Below, piece by piece: positions 34,783 through 42,757 of a stretch of DNA of 48,726 nucleotides. A model generated the notes under the pieces. It worked only from the letters and a program-made list of their open reading frames with translations. It did no database searches and was not told the DNA's origin. Within the stretch, counting starts at the first letter, position 1; every line of letters begins with the position of its first letter. A program made the position numbers and the translations under genes. Source of the DNA: an uncultured Eubacterium sp. (GTDB lineage: Bacteria > Bacillota > Clostridia > Oscillospirales > Acutalibacteraceae). The stretch is from assembly GCA_944380635.1 (NCBI GenBank), contig CALWID010000020.1:1-48726 (forward strand), read 5' to 3'.

Positions 34783-35559
34783 ATGAAAGAGGGGCAGCGC
34801 AGGATATACCTGCTTGATGAATTGCGCGGATTTGCCATAATCTGTATGGTGTTTCACCATATGTTTTACGATATAGGCTTTGTGCTCCACTATGATATAG
34901 GGTATAAAATATTCAACTTTCTTTGTGTTTTTCAGCCGCTTTTCTGGGCGATATTCATAATCACCTCCGGCATTTGCAGCAGACTTTCAAGAAACACAGC
35001 GCGCCGCGGCATAATAGTTTTTGCCGCCGGGCTTGCCGTAACCCTTGTAACCGCGGTTATTATGCCCGCAATCGGAATATCCGGAGCGGAAATTTATTTC
35101 GGCGTGCTGTCCTGCCTTGGGCTTTCAATGATAATTACCGGCATTTTTATGCCGCTTATAAACAGGCTCGGCAAAAAAGGCTCCGCCGCCGGAATGGCAG
35201 TCTGTGCCTTTATGTTTCTTGCAACTTATTCCGTAAGTTCCGGCAGTCTGTTTTTCGGTCTTGTTGAACTGCCGCAACCGCTTTATGAAACTAATTACCT
35301 TGCTTTTCTGGGATTTCATAACGGCTCGTTTTTCTCAGCAGATTATTTTTCCCTTTTGCCTTGGTTCTTTATGTTTCTTTTCGGCGCTTTCCTCGGCAAA
35401 TGGGCAAAAGACGGCGCATTCCCCGCAGGGTGCTACAAAAGCCGAGTTAAATTTTTGCAAAAAGTGGGCAAAAACAGCCTTTGGATATACCTGCTGCACC
35501 AGCCCGCGCTTTACGCAGTAATGTATATAATAAGTTTTATACAACTTTTATTTGTATAA
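34783..35559 (+). CDS. DUF1624/HGSNAT-like membrane acyltransferase
   Basis: About 258 residues from the ATG at 34783, with AGGGGG upstream; the upstream in-frame ATG at 34741 lacks a site. About seven membrane segments. It begins YLLDELRGFAIICMVFHHMFYDI, where the Asp, Arg-Gly and His pattern is typical of the DUF1624 family related to heparan-alpha-glucosaminide N-acetyltransferase, and ends with KNSLWIYLLHQPALY. The family moves acetyl groups across the membrane to sugars, but the substrate in bacteria is mostly unknown. Confidence 0.8.
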   Translation: MKEGQRRIYLLDELRGFAIICMVFHHMFYDIGFVLHYDIGYKIFNFLCVFQPLFWAIFIITSGICSRLSRNTARRGIIVFAAGLAVTLVTAVIMPAIGISGAEIYFGVLSCLGLSMIITGIFMPLINRLGKKGSAAGMAVCAFMFLATYSVSSGSLFFGLVELPQPLYETNYLAFLGFHNGSFFSADYFSLLPWFFMFLFGAFLGKWAKDGAFPAGCYKSRVKFLQKVGKNSLWIYLLHQPALYAVMYIISFIQLLFV

Positions 35560-35592
35560 AATTTTGAAATAAATTCATCAAATTTTGCACAA

Positions 35593-35632
35593 AAAAGACC
35601 CGCTTTATAATAAACAAAGCGGGCCTTTTATT
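35593..35632. terminator. Bidirectional terminator between the DUF1624 and sortase genes
   Basis: A stem of about nine bp, CCCGCTTT/AAAGCGGG with flanking pairs and a nine-base loop. T runs are present on both sides (AAAAAAGA to the left, CTTTTATTTTG to the right), so it can end both convergent transcripts. Confidence 0.85.
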
Positions 35633-35655
35633 TTGTTTTTTACTGCGTTTTGATT

Positions 35656-36552
35656 TTACTGCGTTTCATTCATAGTGTCATACGGATACCAAAACTCATC
35701 GTTTTTATACGGATTTTCAACGCCCTCCAAATCATACCTAATCTGCGGATATTTGGGGTTGCTGTTAACATACGCCGCGGCGGTATCCACCGTTTCGCTT
35801 TCACCGCCGCGCACCATTCTGGCAAGAATAACTATGCGGCAGTCCGCGCGGTAAGAGCGTGTGTCAAATTCACGGGTGCAGGTGGAAAGAGTAAGTATCT
35901 TATCGTTTTCATTCACATCAACATCCGTGTAATAAAGCGTGCGCTTTTTTATCTCCGCCATATAGCCGTCATAATTCAGCCCGCCCATATCAGGATAAAC
36001 ATAGTTGAAAACATAGCCGTTATCTTCATCCGCGGAGGCGGTAGTGATAAACACCGCAAATATCTTCCATTTGTGCATCTCGGTGCGGGTGTTGTATTCT
36101 ATAACAGGGTGTTCACGGTAATAATCAATATCAGAATACTGCACAAGTTCGGAGAAAACCGTGTCGTCAAGCCAGTTGTGGCCGTGGATAACGGTATTCA
36201 TATACCCCAAATTCGGGTCGCTCAGATAATCCATAAATATAGTTCCTCGCGATTCCTTTTCCCTGTCAAAATTATGGCTTAGATAATAATCGTTGTTATC
36301 AGTCTGCACAACGGGGTAATCTATATTCGTGCCGTCAATTTTTATCCAGCCCACAAAATCGTTGTTTTTATTGTAATATTCCTGATAAAAGGCGGGAACG
36401 GTGGTGTTTTCTCCCTGTACGGTATCGCTTGTTTGGCTCTTCGCCGCCGGCTCGCTGTCAAAATACCCGCTGTACGCCAAATACGCGGCGGCAGCCGCTG
36501 CCAAAACCAGAATTATTATTACGGCAGCGATAATTTTTTTCTTTTTACTCAA
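35656..36552 (-). CDS. srtB: Class B sortase
   Basis: A 298-residue membrane-anchored transpeptidase with a TTG start and GAGGG six bases upstream. Residues 7-27 form the N-terminal anchor. The catalytic residues are His125 (NTVIHGHN), Cys225 (TLSTC) and Arg239 (DCRIVIL), and the extra helical region between them fits class B. It cuts a sorting signal and attaches the surface protein to the cell wall. The S8 protease at 3770-7258 ends in SPATG and is a good candidate substrate. A paralogue lacking the catalytic residues lies at 29317-30462. Confidence 0.92.
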   Translation of the reverse strand: MSKKKKIIAAVIIILVLAAAAAAYLAYSGYFDSEPAAKSQTSDTVQGENTTVPAFYQEYYNKNNDFVGWIKIDGTNIDYPVVQTDNNDYYLSHNFDREKESRGTIFMDYLSDPNLGYMNTVIHGHNWLDDTVFSELVQYSDIDYYREHPVIEYNTRTEMHKWKIFAVFITTASADEDNGYVFNYVYPDMGGLNYDGYMAEIKKRTLYYTDVDVNENDKILTLSTCTREFDTRSYRADCRIVILARMVRGGESETVDTAAAYVNSNPKYPQIRYDLEGVENPYKNDEFWYPYDTMNETQ

Positions 36553-36576
36553 AGTTATCCCTCTTTCGCCGTAACA

Positions 36577-38025
36577 TCAGAGTATATATTCTTTTTCTTC
36601 AAGCAGGCGCCTTTTTTCGTCCCAAAGTTTTTTGGAAAGGTCAACATAATAGGTATGCGGATTTTCAAAACGCTTTACCTCGTCCCAAAGAGTGCCTATC
36701 TGCTCACGGCAGTATTTTTTAATATCATCAAGGCTCGGCATTTCGTAAACAAGTTTGCCGTTTTTGAATATCGGCTCCTGCAAATCACGAACCGTGAAAT
36801 CCGTAAGGGTTTTTGTTTTCCACACTGCATTCGGGTCAAAAATAGTGTGCGGCTCGCTCTCGTTTATAACCTCATCTCTCAGGCAGAGTTCGTCCGCAAG
36901 CGCCTTGCCGCTTTCGCGGTCATAAAATCTGTAAAGCCGCTTGAAATGCGGATTTGTAATCTTTGCGGTGTTTTCGCTGATTTTTATCTTGGGAATAATG
37001 TTTCCGCTTTCGTCCTCAACCGCGGCAAGTTTGTATACGCCGCCGAAAACGGGCGAACTTTTTGCCGTTATCAGCCTTTCGCCGACGCCGAAAGTATCTA
37101 TTTTCGCGCCCTGCATCATAAGGTCGCGGATAAGATATTCATCAAGCGCGTTTGACGCCGTTATCTTGCAGGTGGTAAGACCTGCGTCATCAAGCATTTT
37201 TCTCGCTTTTTTTGAAAGATAAGAAATATCGCCCGAATCAAGGCGGATTGCAAAATCAGTAATACCCTGCGGCACAAGTATATTCTTAAACGCCTTTATA
37301 GCGTTCGGCACGCCGCTTTTGAGCGTATTATATGTGTCCACAAGCAGCGTTGCGCTGTGCGGGTAAAGTTTGCAGTAAGCCTCAAACGCCTCATATTCGG
37401 AATCAAACATCTGCACCCATGAATGCGCCATAGTTCCGCCTGCGGGAACGCCGTAAAGTTCATCCGTAAGCGTGCAGGCAGTACCGGCGCAGCCGCCTAT
37501 GTACGCCGCTCTTGCGCCTATAACCGCTCCGTCCGCGCCCTGCGCTCTGCGTGAGCCGAATTCAAGCACAACTCTCCCCTGAGCGGCACGCACTATGCGG
37601 TTTGCCTTTGTGGCGATAAGCGATTGATGATTTATCTGCAGCAGCAAAAATGTTTCTATAAGTTGAGCCTCAACCGCAGGCGCGCGCACCGTTATAATAG
37701 GCTCATACGGGAACACCGGCGTACCTTCCGGCACGGCGTAAATATCGCCCGTAAATTTAAATTCCTTAAGATATTTTAAAAATTCCTCGTCAAACAGATT
37801 TTTGGAGCGAAGATAATCAATATCTTCATCGGAAAAATGAAGGTCTTTAATATATTCAACTATCTGTTCAAGCCCCGCGGCTATGGCATATCCGCCGCCG
37901 TCCGGCACAGAGCGGAAGAACACATCAAAATAAGCGTTTCTTTTGTGCATATTATTTTTAAAATATCCGCCTGCCATTGTAAGTTCGTAAAAATCGCAGA
38001 GCATAGTAAGATTTCTGTTTTTCAT
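36577..38025 (-). CDS. pncB: Nicotinate phosphoribosyltransferase
   Basis: A 482-residue enzyme of normal length for the Gram-positive type. It begins LTMLCDFYELTMAGGYF and carries EFGSRRAQGADGA, GTMAHSWVQMF (the region of the autophosphorylated His) and AIRLDSGDISYLSKKA. It joins nicotinate to PRPP with ATP, giving nicotinate mononucleotide for NAD salvage. The nicotinamidase gene that makes its substrate lies upstream on the same strand, separated by 262 bases that contain the shared hairpin element and a long inverted repeat. GGTGAT precedes the ATG. Confidence 0.95.
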   Translation of the reverse strand: MKNRNLTMLCDFYELTMAGGYFKNNMHKRNAYFDVFFRSVPDGGGYAIAAGLEQIVEYIKDLHFSDEDIDYLRSKNLFDEEFLKYLKEFKFTGDIYAVPEGTPVFPYEPIITVRAPAVEAQLIETFLLLQINHQSLIATKANRIVRAAQGRVVLEFGSRRAQGADGAVIGARAAYIGGCAGTACTLTDELYGVPAGGTMAHSWVQMFDSEYEAFEAYCKLYPHSATLLVDTYNTLKSGVPNAIKAFKNILVPQGITDFAIRLDSGDISYLSKKARKMLDDAGLTTCKITASNALDEYLIRDLMMQGAKIDTFGVGERLITAKSSPVFGGVYKLAAVEDESGNIIPKIKISENTAKITNPHFKRLYRFYDRESGKALADELCLRDEVINESEPHTIFDPNAVWKTKTLTDFTVRDLQEPIFKNGKLVYEMPSLDDIKKYCREQIGTLWDEVKRFENPHTYYVDLSKKLWDEKRRLLEEKEYIL

Positions 38026-38062
38026 TTTCTAATCACCAAGCCTTTCGGGCTGCAAAAGCAAA

Positions 38063-38122
38063 TTTAAAAATCATTAACGCCTTATTGCAGCCGGATAAGG
38101 CGTTAACGGTAATTACAGCCGT
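38063..38122 (-). promoter_or_regulatory. Conserved hairpin element, copy B (leader of pncB)
   Basis: The second copy of the element at 33968-34027, with an identical stem and flanks and a different 13-nt loop. In this copy the loop sequence at 38085-38092 is perfectly complementary (eight bases) to 38048-38055, between the hairpin and the ribosome binding site, so a pseudoknot or alternative pairing is possible. It ends 37 bases before the pncB start. Confidence 0.6.
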
Positions 38123-38198
38123 TTATAATTATTCCGTAAAAATTTTAAGTTTTCATCAGCGGCCGTCCCGTAATGTAAGATTAAGGAAACAATAAGAA

Positions 38199-38255
38199 CC
38201 GGCAGAGGTTAAAATTCATATGCGCAAATATATGAATTTTGTTAACCGCAGCCGG
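38199..38255. repeat. Long imperfect inverted repeat between pncA and pncB
   Basis: A perfect 11-bp stem AAAATTCATAT/ATATGAATTTT with an eight-base loop, extended by GGTT/AACC across a three-base bulge and by CCGGC/GCCGG. It lies just after the pncA stop but has no clear T run, so it is not a standard terminator. Confidence 0.6.
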
Positions 38256-38287
38256 GAATTTAATCCGAATAAGCGTAAATTTTCGCA

Positions 38288-38821
38288 CTAATTCCCCCGG
38301 TTTTTAACCTCTGCGCTGATTGATTCAAGAATATCAAGCGCCGATTCGTTCATTTTGTCATCGCCCGACGCAGTACAAAGAGCGTCTACCGTTATATCCG
38401 CTTCCGGCAGAGCCGTCCTTGCCAGCACCGCGTTTGATACAACGCAAATGTTGCTCACAACGCCGCAAAGTTCTATTGATTCATAATCGGCAGTTTTCAG
38501 ATATTCGTAAAGAGCGTCCGAGCCGTAAGTGCTTTTTTCAAAATACATGTCGTCCGGCAAAGCCGCCTGCGCCGTTTTGCCGTAAAGGCAGTGCCCGTCC
38601 GTACCCTTAATGCAGTGCTGAGTGGGAATACATCGGCCTTCCCGTGTGTTAAGATAATCTTCGCCGTGAGTGTCAAGCGTAAAAATAATGTCGCCGCCCG
38701 CCGCGCGGTATCCTTTAATTTTTTCGCAAATGCGCCCGTCAAGCGCCTTCGCTTTCTCAAAACCGAGCGAGCCGCTCACAAAATCATTTTGATAATCAAC
38801 AACTATCAAACAGCGTTTCAT
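38288..38821 (-). CDS. pncA: Nicotinamidase-like cysteine hydrolase
   Basis: A 177-residue isochorismatase-fold protein. The catalytic Asp is in IVVDYQNDF, the catalytic Cys in GVVSNICVVSNA, and there is a Lys in the expected middle region (FEKSTYGSDALYEYL). Nicotinamidases convert nicotinamide to nicotinate. The next gene downstream is pncB, which uses nicotinate, and this favours the specific assignment over a general isochorismatase-like hydrolase. Confidence 0.88.
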   Translation of the reverse strand: MKRCLIVVDYQNDFVSGSLGFEKAKALDGRICEKIKGYRAAGGDIIFTLDTHGEDYLNTREGRCIPTQHCIKGTDGHCLYGKTAQAALPDDMYFEKSTYGSDALYEYLKTADYESIELCGVVSNICVVSNAVLARTALPEADITVDALCTASGDDKMNESALDILESISAEVKNRGN

Positions 38822-39175
38822 ATACGCACCCCGTTATTTAATTAAGATATTAATATAATACCCTTTAAAACGCCCGATTGCAAGAAAATTTCAAATTCCG
38901 AAAAATTCTTTAAAAGCGCAAAGCGGGCGCCGCGATGGTTTTTAGATATAAAAAACGGCAGTTTAATCCACCGAATGCCGAATTACATACGCAAAATTTC
39001 CCGTTTTTATTCATTTTTTTGCCTTTGGCTGCGTTATACCGCTTGACAAATCTTCCGCCGTATATTATTATATTCCTTGCGGATGAGGCCGCACGAAAGC
39101 AAACCCTTCCGCTTTGTAAAACGCGAAACCGTATCACGGTTTGCCGCCCGCAGGGGAATTAAATTTTATATGTAA
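38822..39175. other. Intergenic region with tRNA promoter
   Basis: The left 200 bases hold nothing I recognise. The right part holds the tRNA-Pro promoter and a roughly 100-base leader with two small hairpins, GCGG/CCGC near 39079-39096 and AAACCG/CGGTTT near 39124-39142. Small open frames here lack ribosome binding sites. Confidence 0.6.
39043..39071 (+). promoter_or_regulatory. Strong promoter of tRNA-Pro
   Basis: TTGACA (39043-39048) and TATTAT (39066-39071) with exactly 17 bases between them, about 105 bases before the mature tRNA end. Confidence 0.75.
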
Positions 39176-39253
39176 CGAGGTGTAACTCAGTTTGGCTAGA
39201 GTGCCTGCTTTGGGAGCAGGATGCCGCAGGTTCAAGTCCTGTCACCTCGACCA
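39176..39253 (+). tRNA. tRNA-Pro (anticodon UGG)
   Basis: A full cloverleaf: acceptor stem CGAGGTG/CACCTCG, anticodon stem CCTGC/GCAGG around TTTGGGA (anticodon TGG), T loop GTTCAAG and an encoded 3' CCA. The base composition changes straight after it and mobilization genes follow, so its 3' end is the probable integration site of the element to the right. Confidence 0.95.
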
Positions 39254-39256
39254 AAA

Positions 39257-39284
39257 AAGACGGTTTTCCAAACCGTCTTTTTCT
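39257..39284 (+). terminator. Terminator of tRNA-Pro
   Basis: A perfect ten-bp stem AAGACGGTTT/AAACCGTCTT with a three-base loop, followed by TTTCTT. Confidence 0.9.
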
Positions 39285-39290
39285 TATGCC

Positions 39291-39400
39291 AAAAGGCTCT
39301 AAACCCCTTTAAACCTGGGCTTAGAGCCTTTTCCATTTTCACCTTGAGATAACTTGAGATTGCTTAAAATGGGTTAAATGCCAACCGAATGTCATCCCAA
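39291..39400. other. Probable left end of the mobile element (arm-site-like repeats)
   Basis: A perfect 12-bp inverted repeat AAAAGGCTCTAA/TTAGAGCCTTTT (39291-39332), then the direct repeat CTTGAGAT twice at ten-base spacing near 39343, and ATGCCA/TGGCAT around 39378-39404. Such clusters near a tRNA end are typical binding sites for an integrase and excisionase. The second copy of the tRNA 3' end is not found in the window. Confidence 0.45.
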
Positions 39401-39428
39401 TGGCATGCTGCATGTGATTTTTAACATA

Positions 39429-39457
39429 TTGATGATCTGATTTTTTTGTGATAAAAT
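39429..39457 (+). promoter_or_regulatory. Promoter of the Bro-N gene
   Basis: TTGATG (39429-39434) and TAAAAT (39452-39457), 17 bases apart, 30 bases before the start at 39487. Confidence 0.55.
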
Positions 39458-39486
39458 TAAAATATCATAAAAGGGAGAATAATAAT

Positions 39487-40356
39487 ATGGGTGATAATAA
39501 TATTCAACTTTTTGAAGATAAGCCTATTCGTACTGCGTGGGATGATGAAAAGGAAGAGTGGTACTTTTCTATTGTTGATGTAATATCGGTTTTGACAGAT
39601 CAACCAACACAAAGAAGTGCAAGTAATTATTGGGCAAAATTGAAACAACGCTTGAAAGAAGAGGGCGCAGACCAGTTGCTGATAAATTGTCAGCAACTGA
39701 AATTAAAGTCGCCGAAAGATGGAAAAAAATACAAAACTGATGTTGCTGATACAGAACAATTATTACGCATTATTCAGTCTGTGCCATCGAAAAAAGCAGA
39801 GCCATTTAAGATGTGGCTTGCACAGGTTGGCAGAGAAAGAATAGAAGAAACTATTGATCCTGAATTGGCAATAGACAGAGCGGTTGAAACATACCAGAAA
39901 AAAGGATATTCTGAAGATTGGATACATCAAAGACTTTTGTCTATTCGTATAAGAAATGAGCTTACTGATGAATGGCAAAAGCGTGGTGTTGAAAAAGGCA
40001 AAGAATATGCAATCCTTACAGATGAAATAACCAAGGCTTGGTCAGGTATGAGCACAAGGCAATATAAAAATCTTAAGGGATTAAAAAAAGAAAATTTGCG
40101 TGACAATATGAGCGACCTTGAACTTGTTTTGACCATGTTGGCTGAAGCTTCAACAAAGGAAATTTCTCAGTCGGAAAATCCAAAAAATTTTGAAGAAAAC
40201 AAAGCCGTTGCAAACAAAGGCGGTAAGGTTGCAGGAGATGCAAGAAAATCCATTGAAAGCCAAACAGGAAAACCTGTTATCACATCAAATGATGCAAAAA
40301 AACTAAATGAAGTTGTAGTTGATCTGATTGAATCTGCCTCTTCAAAAGATAATTAA
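39487..40356 (+). CDS. Bro-N domain (phage antirepressor-like) protein
   Basis: A 289-residue protein starting at ATG 39487 with GGGAG upstream; an earlier in-frame ATG at 39448 lies in the promoter. The N-terminal 110 residues fit the Bro-N domain (PIRTAWDDEKEEWYFSIVDVISVLTD, with a DNA-binding pattern), followed by a conserved middle part (PFKMWLAQVGRERIEE, IDPELAIDRAVETYQKKGYSEDWI) and a KGGKVAGDARKSIE segment. The exact role is not known; such proteins are found in prophages and integrative elements. It is the first gene after the tRNA. Confidence 0.72.
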   Translation: MGDNNIQLFEDKPIRTAWDDEKEEWYFSIVDVISVLTDQPTQRSASNYWAKLKQRLKEEGADQLLINCQQLKLKSPKDGKKYKTDVADTEQLLRIIQSVPSKKAEPFKMWLAQVGRERIEETIDPELAIDRAVETYQKKGYSEDWIHQRLLSIRIRNELTDEWQKRGVEKGKEYAILTDEITKAWSGMSTRQYKNLKGLKKENLRDNMSDLELVLTMLAEASTKEISQSENPKNFEENKAVANKGGKVAGDARKSIESQTGKPVITSNDAKKLNEVVVDLIESASSKDN

Positions 40357-40418
40357 TATAGACTTGTTCAATCATAACCACTAGTTGATAGTGGCTATGA
40401 TTTTTTTATCCTCTATAA

Positions 40419-40610
40419 TTACATTCTCCTTTCACTGCACCATTTGATGAATTCTGATTTTAGCACTTTGAGATTCTTACCTACTTTGATTGCAGGAAAA
40501 TCATCACGGTAGAAAAGTTTTCTTGCAGTAGGTATTGAACAACCGATTATTTTTGCCACATCCATTGGCGTTAAAAATACAAACTCATCATTTTTATTTT
40601 CATTATTCAT
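40419..40610 (-). CDS. Small HTH protein, excisionase-like
   Basis: A 63-residue protein with a perfect AGGAGGT site. FLTPMDVAKIIGCSIPTARKLFYRDDFPAIKVGKNLKV is the MerR-like helix-turn-helix and wing found in excisionases of integrative elements. It would bind the element ends and direct excision. The integrase that would normally accompany it is not in the window. Confidence 0.75.
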   Translation of the reverse strand: MNNENKNDEFVFLTPMDVAKIIGCSIPTARKLFYRDDFPAIKVGKNLKVLKSEFIKWCSERRM

Positions 40611-40626
40611 ATGTAAACCTCCTAAA

Positions 40627-41604
40627 TTACCAACCGAAATAATAAGTTTCTTCCGGTTCAGTTTTTGAATTAAGTATCTTTATAAGTTTTGCAAGTGTAA
40701 TTTTAGAGCCTCTTGCTCTCATTTTATCAACGATTTTCTCAAGCTTTTTTCTGTCGTGAATGTAATATGTGTCATCATATTCATCTTCATCAGCCTGTAT
40801 CGTGTCTATGAAATTTGTTATCAAATTTGTAAGTACATCAGTACAGTTTCCTGATTTCGGCGTTTCATAATCGAGAATTGTATCTCCGATTAAAGTTTCT
40901 GCTCCGCCTAAGTCAAAATAAAGCTCAAGATTTTTCTTTAGCAACCTCTCATCAAACAATTTTGCGTCTCTGCATTTGTGTCCCTCTGCATCACTGTAAG
41001 TCATATACTTGTAGTCGGGATTGTACGAAACATAAATACCAAGCTCTTTTAATTTGGAAATGTATTCATCCATACTGTAGCTTTCAGCCATAGCAGTGAG
41101 AGCGTCTTCAATAATTATCTGTTTCCATTTCGGATTTCTGTTTCTTCTTGTCTTTGCCTCTGTAACATCCCAGCCGTTTTGTAAGCAAATACTGTTTGAA
41201 TAATTTTTAATTTCTTCAAGCTCCTGATTAGAAATAGTCAGTTTCTTCCCGTTTTCAAAGTTCACACTGTTGATTACAAGATGATTATGTATGTGTGCTT
41301 TGTTAGTATGTGTGACCACAAGCACCTGATAACCTTCAAACAATTCTGCCATTTGCAGTCCGACCTCGTGTGCCTGCTCAGGTGTTATTCTGTCATCAGG
41401 AGAGAAGGACTGTATCATATGGTAGTAAGTTCTGCCGTCAGTTTTTCCAAACGCTTTCTTCACTTCTGCGAATTCATACTCGCAGCTTTCCGGCATACAG
41501 TCTTTACCGCTGATAAGTTTATCAGTGGTTTTTTCTTTATTGCACACATAATTGATGACAGTTCTCGGATTTATTTTCCCTGAAGTGAACTTAATAATTG
41601 CCAT
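40627..41604 (-). CDS. MOBP-type relaxase
   Basis: A 325-residue mobilization nuclease. It begins MAIIKFTSGKINPRTVINYV, which contains the tyrosine region, and has the metal-binding three-His motif in HTNKAHIHNHLVINSV. The N-terminal 180 residues are the catalytic part. It is somewhat shorter than many relatives. It nicks one strand at oriT and stays bound to the 5' end, allowing transfer by a helper system. AGGAGGT lies upstream within mobC, which overlaps this gene by 34 bases. Confidence 0.9.
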   Translation of the reverse strand: MAIIKFTSGKINPRTVINYVCNKEKTTDKLISGKDCMPESCEYEFAEVKKAFGKTDGRTYYHMIQSFSPDDRITPEQAHEVGLQMAELFEGYQVLVVTHTNKAHIHNHLVINSVNFENGKKLTISNQELEEIKNYSNSICLQNGWDVTEAKTRRNRNPKWKQIIIEDALTAMAESYSMDEYISKLKELGIYVSYNPDYKYMTYSDAEGHKCRDAKLFDERLLKKNLELYFDLGGAETLIGDTILDYETPKSGNCTDVLTNLITNFIDTIQADEDEYDDTYYIHDRKKLEKIVDKMRARGSKITLAKLIKILNSKTEPEETYYFGW

Positions 41605-41882
41605 ACCTTTGCCACCTCCTGACGCATTTCCTTTAAATCAACTGCATTACACATTCCTGAATTGACTGCTCTTGTCAGCTGATTAAGATTGTTTCCTATT
41701 CGTCTTAACTCATATTCAACTCCTTCAATGCCTCGAATGATTTTGATTTCCTTGTGCAAAGCACAGTCACGAAGATAGGGAGCAATGCTTTTATATTTGG
41801 TGCTTGCATACATTTCTATCAATTCTTTTTCCATTTTTGTTACCCTGAAATTTAAAATTTCTGTTCTGTTATCTTCTTTCAA
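41571..41882 (-). CDS. mobC: MobC relaxosome protein
   Basis: About 103 residues, with a TTG start at 41882 preceded by AAAGGAG; an ATG at 41897 is in frame but overlaps that site. It has a ribbon-helix-helix-like N-terminus (TEILNFRVTKMEKELIEMYA) and the MobC pattern LRRIGNNLNQLTRAVNSG. It binds next to oriT and helps the relaxase open the strands. The repeat-rich region upstream is the probable target. Confidence 0.85.
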   Translation of the reverse strand: MKEDNRTEILNFRVTKMEKELIEMYASTKYKSIAPYLRDCALHKEIKIIRGIEGVEYELRRIGNNLNQLTRAVNSGMCNAVDLKEMRQEVAKVWQLLSSLQGK

Positions 41883-41920
41883 AGTATCTCCTTTCATTAT
41901 TAAAAATTCGTTTCTTTTGG

Positions 41921-42065
41921 CTTACTCTTTTCTTTCCGCAAAGAAAAGGTAAGTAGGGGTTTGGGCTTAGCCCAAATGTCTTTGTTTTGCGCCGTAGCGT
42001 AATACAAAGACGAAACTCGCATATGCAGTTGGCGTTGCCAACTGCTGTATTCGGTGCAAAGCACC
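41921..42065. other. Cluster of five inverted repeats, candidate oriT
   Basis: Five dyads lie in 145 bases: 41921-41953 (CTTACTC-rich arm, 14 of 15 pairs), 41960-41976 (TTTGGGC/GCCCAAA), 41979-42010 (TCTTTGT/ACAAAGA), 42025-42045 (GCAGTTGGC/GCCAACTGC) and 42053-42065 (GGTGC/GCACC). It lies just upstream of mobC and the relaxase, the usual place for a transfer origin. The nic site cannot be fixed by eye. Confidence 0.55.
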
Positions 42066-42197
42066 TTTATTCATGATTCTTTTAAATTACCGCCACAAAC
42101 GCCAACAAACCGATTTTTATATGTATTCCGATTTGTTACTTGCTTTTGCTCAAAACCTTTCAGATTGTTCGTCAGCATTTGCTGAACCGGGTGCGGT

Positions 42198-42479
42198 TCA
42201 TAATTTGAGTACCGTGTAAAGATTACTCTGCCTTGCGTTATCGAAGTATCTTTCCGAAACAACTATCAGCCCTTTTTCAGAAAGATTTCGGATCGCCTTA
42301 CGGCAGGAGTTCTCACACATACCGCAGTACTTTGCAATGTTCGGAACGGAATAATAGTTCTTTCCTTTAGCATCACCTTTGCTTGTCAGAAAGCTGTATA
42401 CCACAAACTCCATAGGCGTTAAGCCTTCGTCAAAAATTTTGTTTGGCAGAAGAAAGAAATTGCCATTTTGTTTATTCAT
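42198..42479 (-). CDS. Replication-initiator-like winged HTH protein
   Basis: A 93-residue protein with a perfect AGGAGGTGAT site. It begins NFFLLPNKIFDEGLTPMEFVVYSFL and has a helix-turn-helix (YSVPNIAKYCGMCENSCRKAIRNLSEKGLI), as in the N-terminal domain of RepA-type initiators of Gram-positive plasmids and elements. Full initiators are longer, so this is either a stand-alone regulator or a truncated one. Confidence 0.7.
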   Translation of the reverse strand: MNKQNGNFFLLPNKIFDEGLTPMEFVVYSFLTSKGDAKGKNYYSVPNIAKYCGMCENSCRKAIRNLSEKGLIVVSERYFDNARQSNLYTVLKL

Positions 42480-42757
42480 AAAATCACCTCCTCACTTACC
42501 CTTGTACACTTTTTAAGCTTTTTGAGCCAAACTTTTTTAAAAACCCCTTCACTATATAGCCGCGAAAACGGCAAAAAATGAGGGTGTTTCAGTTTTATTT
42601 ACAAAATATTTACATACGCCTCCATATATTTAGCCGTTAAGCAAATACCTTTGAGCCAAATTTTTTTATCACAAAAAAAGATAACAGATTTTTTAACCTT
42701 CCGTGCATCTTCAGAAGATACATTTCGAGGCTTCTGTATCAACTTGCACAAACAATA

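Noticed and set aside
35650-36282. A long plus-strand frame across the sortase gene
   Set aside because: It is the shadow of the sortase B gene, which has clear motifs and a good ribosome binding site on the other strand.
38910-39137. A 75-codon minus-strand frame over the tRNA promoter
   Set aside because: It covers the promoter and leader of tRNA-Pro and has no start signal.
39079-39142. Fluoride riboswitch ahead of tRNA-Pro
   Set aside because: Only a short GATGAGGCC-like stretch is similar; the conserved CTGATGG part is missing and no fluoride exporter follows.
42071-42262. A 63-codon frame on the minus strand overlapping the end of the rep-like HTH gene
   Set aside because: It starts inside that gene in another frame, has no ribosome binding site of its own and no recognisable motif. 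It could be a remnant of a longer C-terminus, but I cannot support it.
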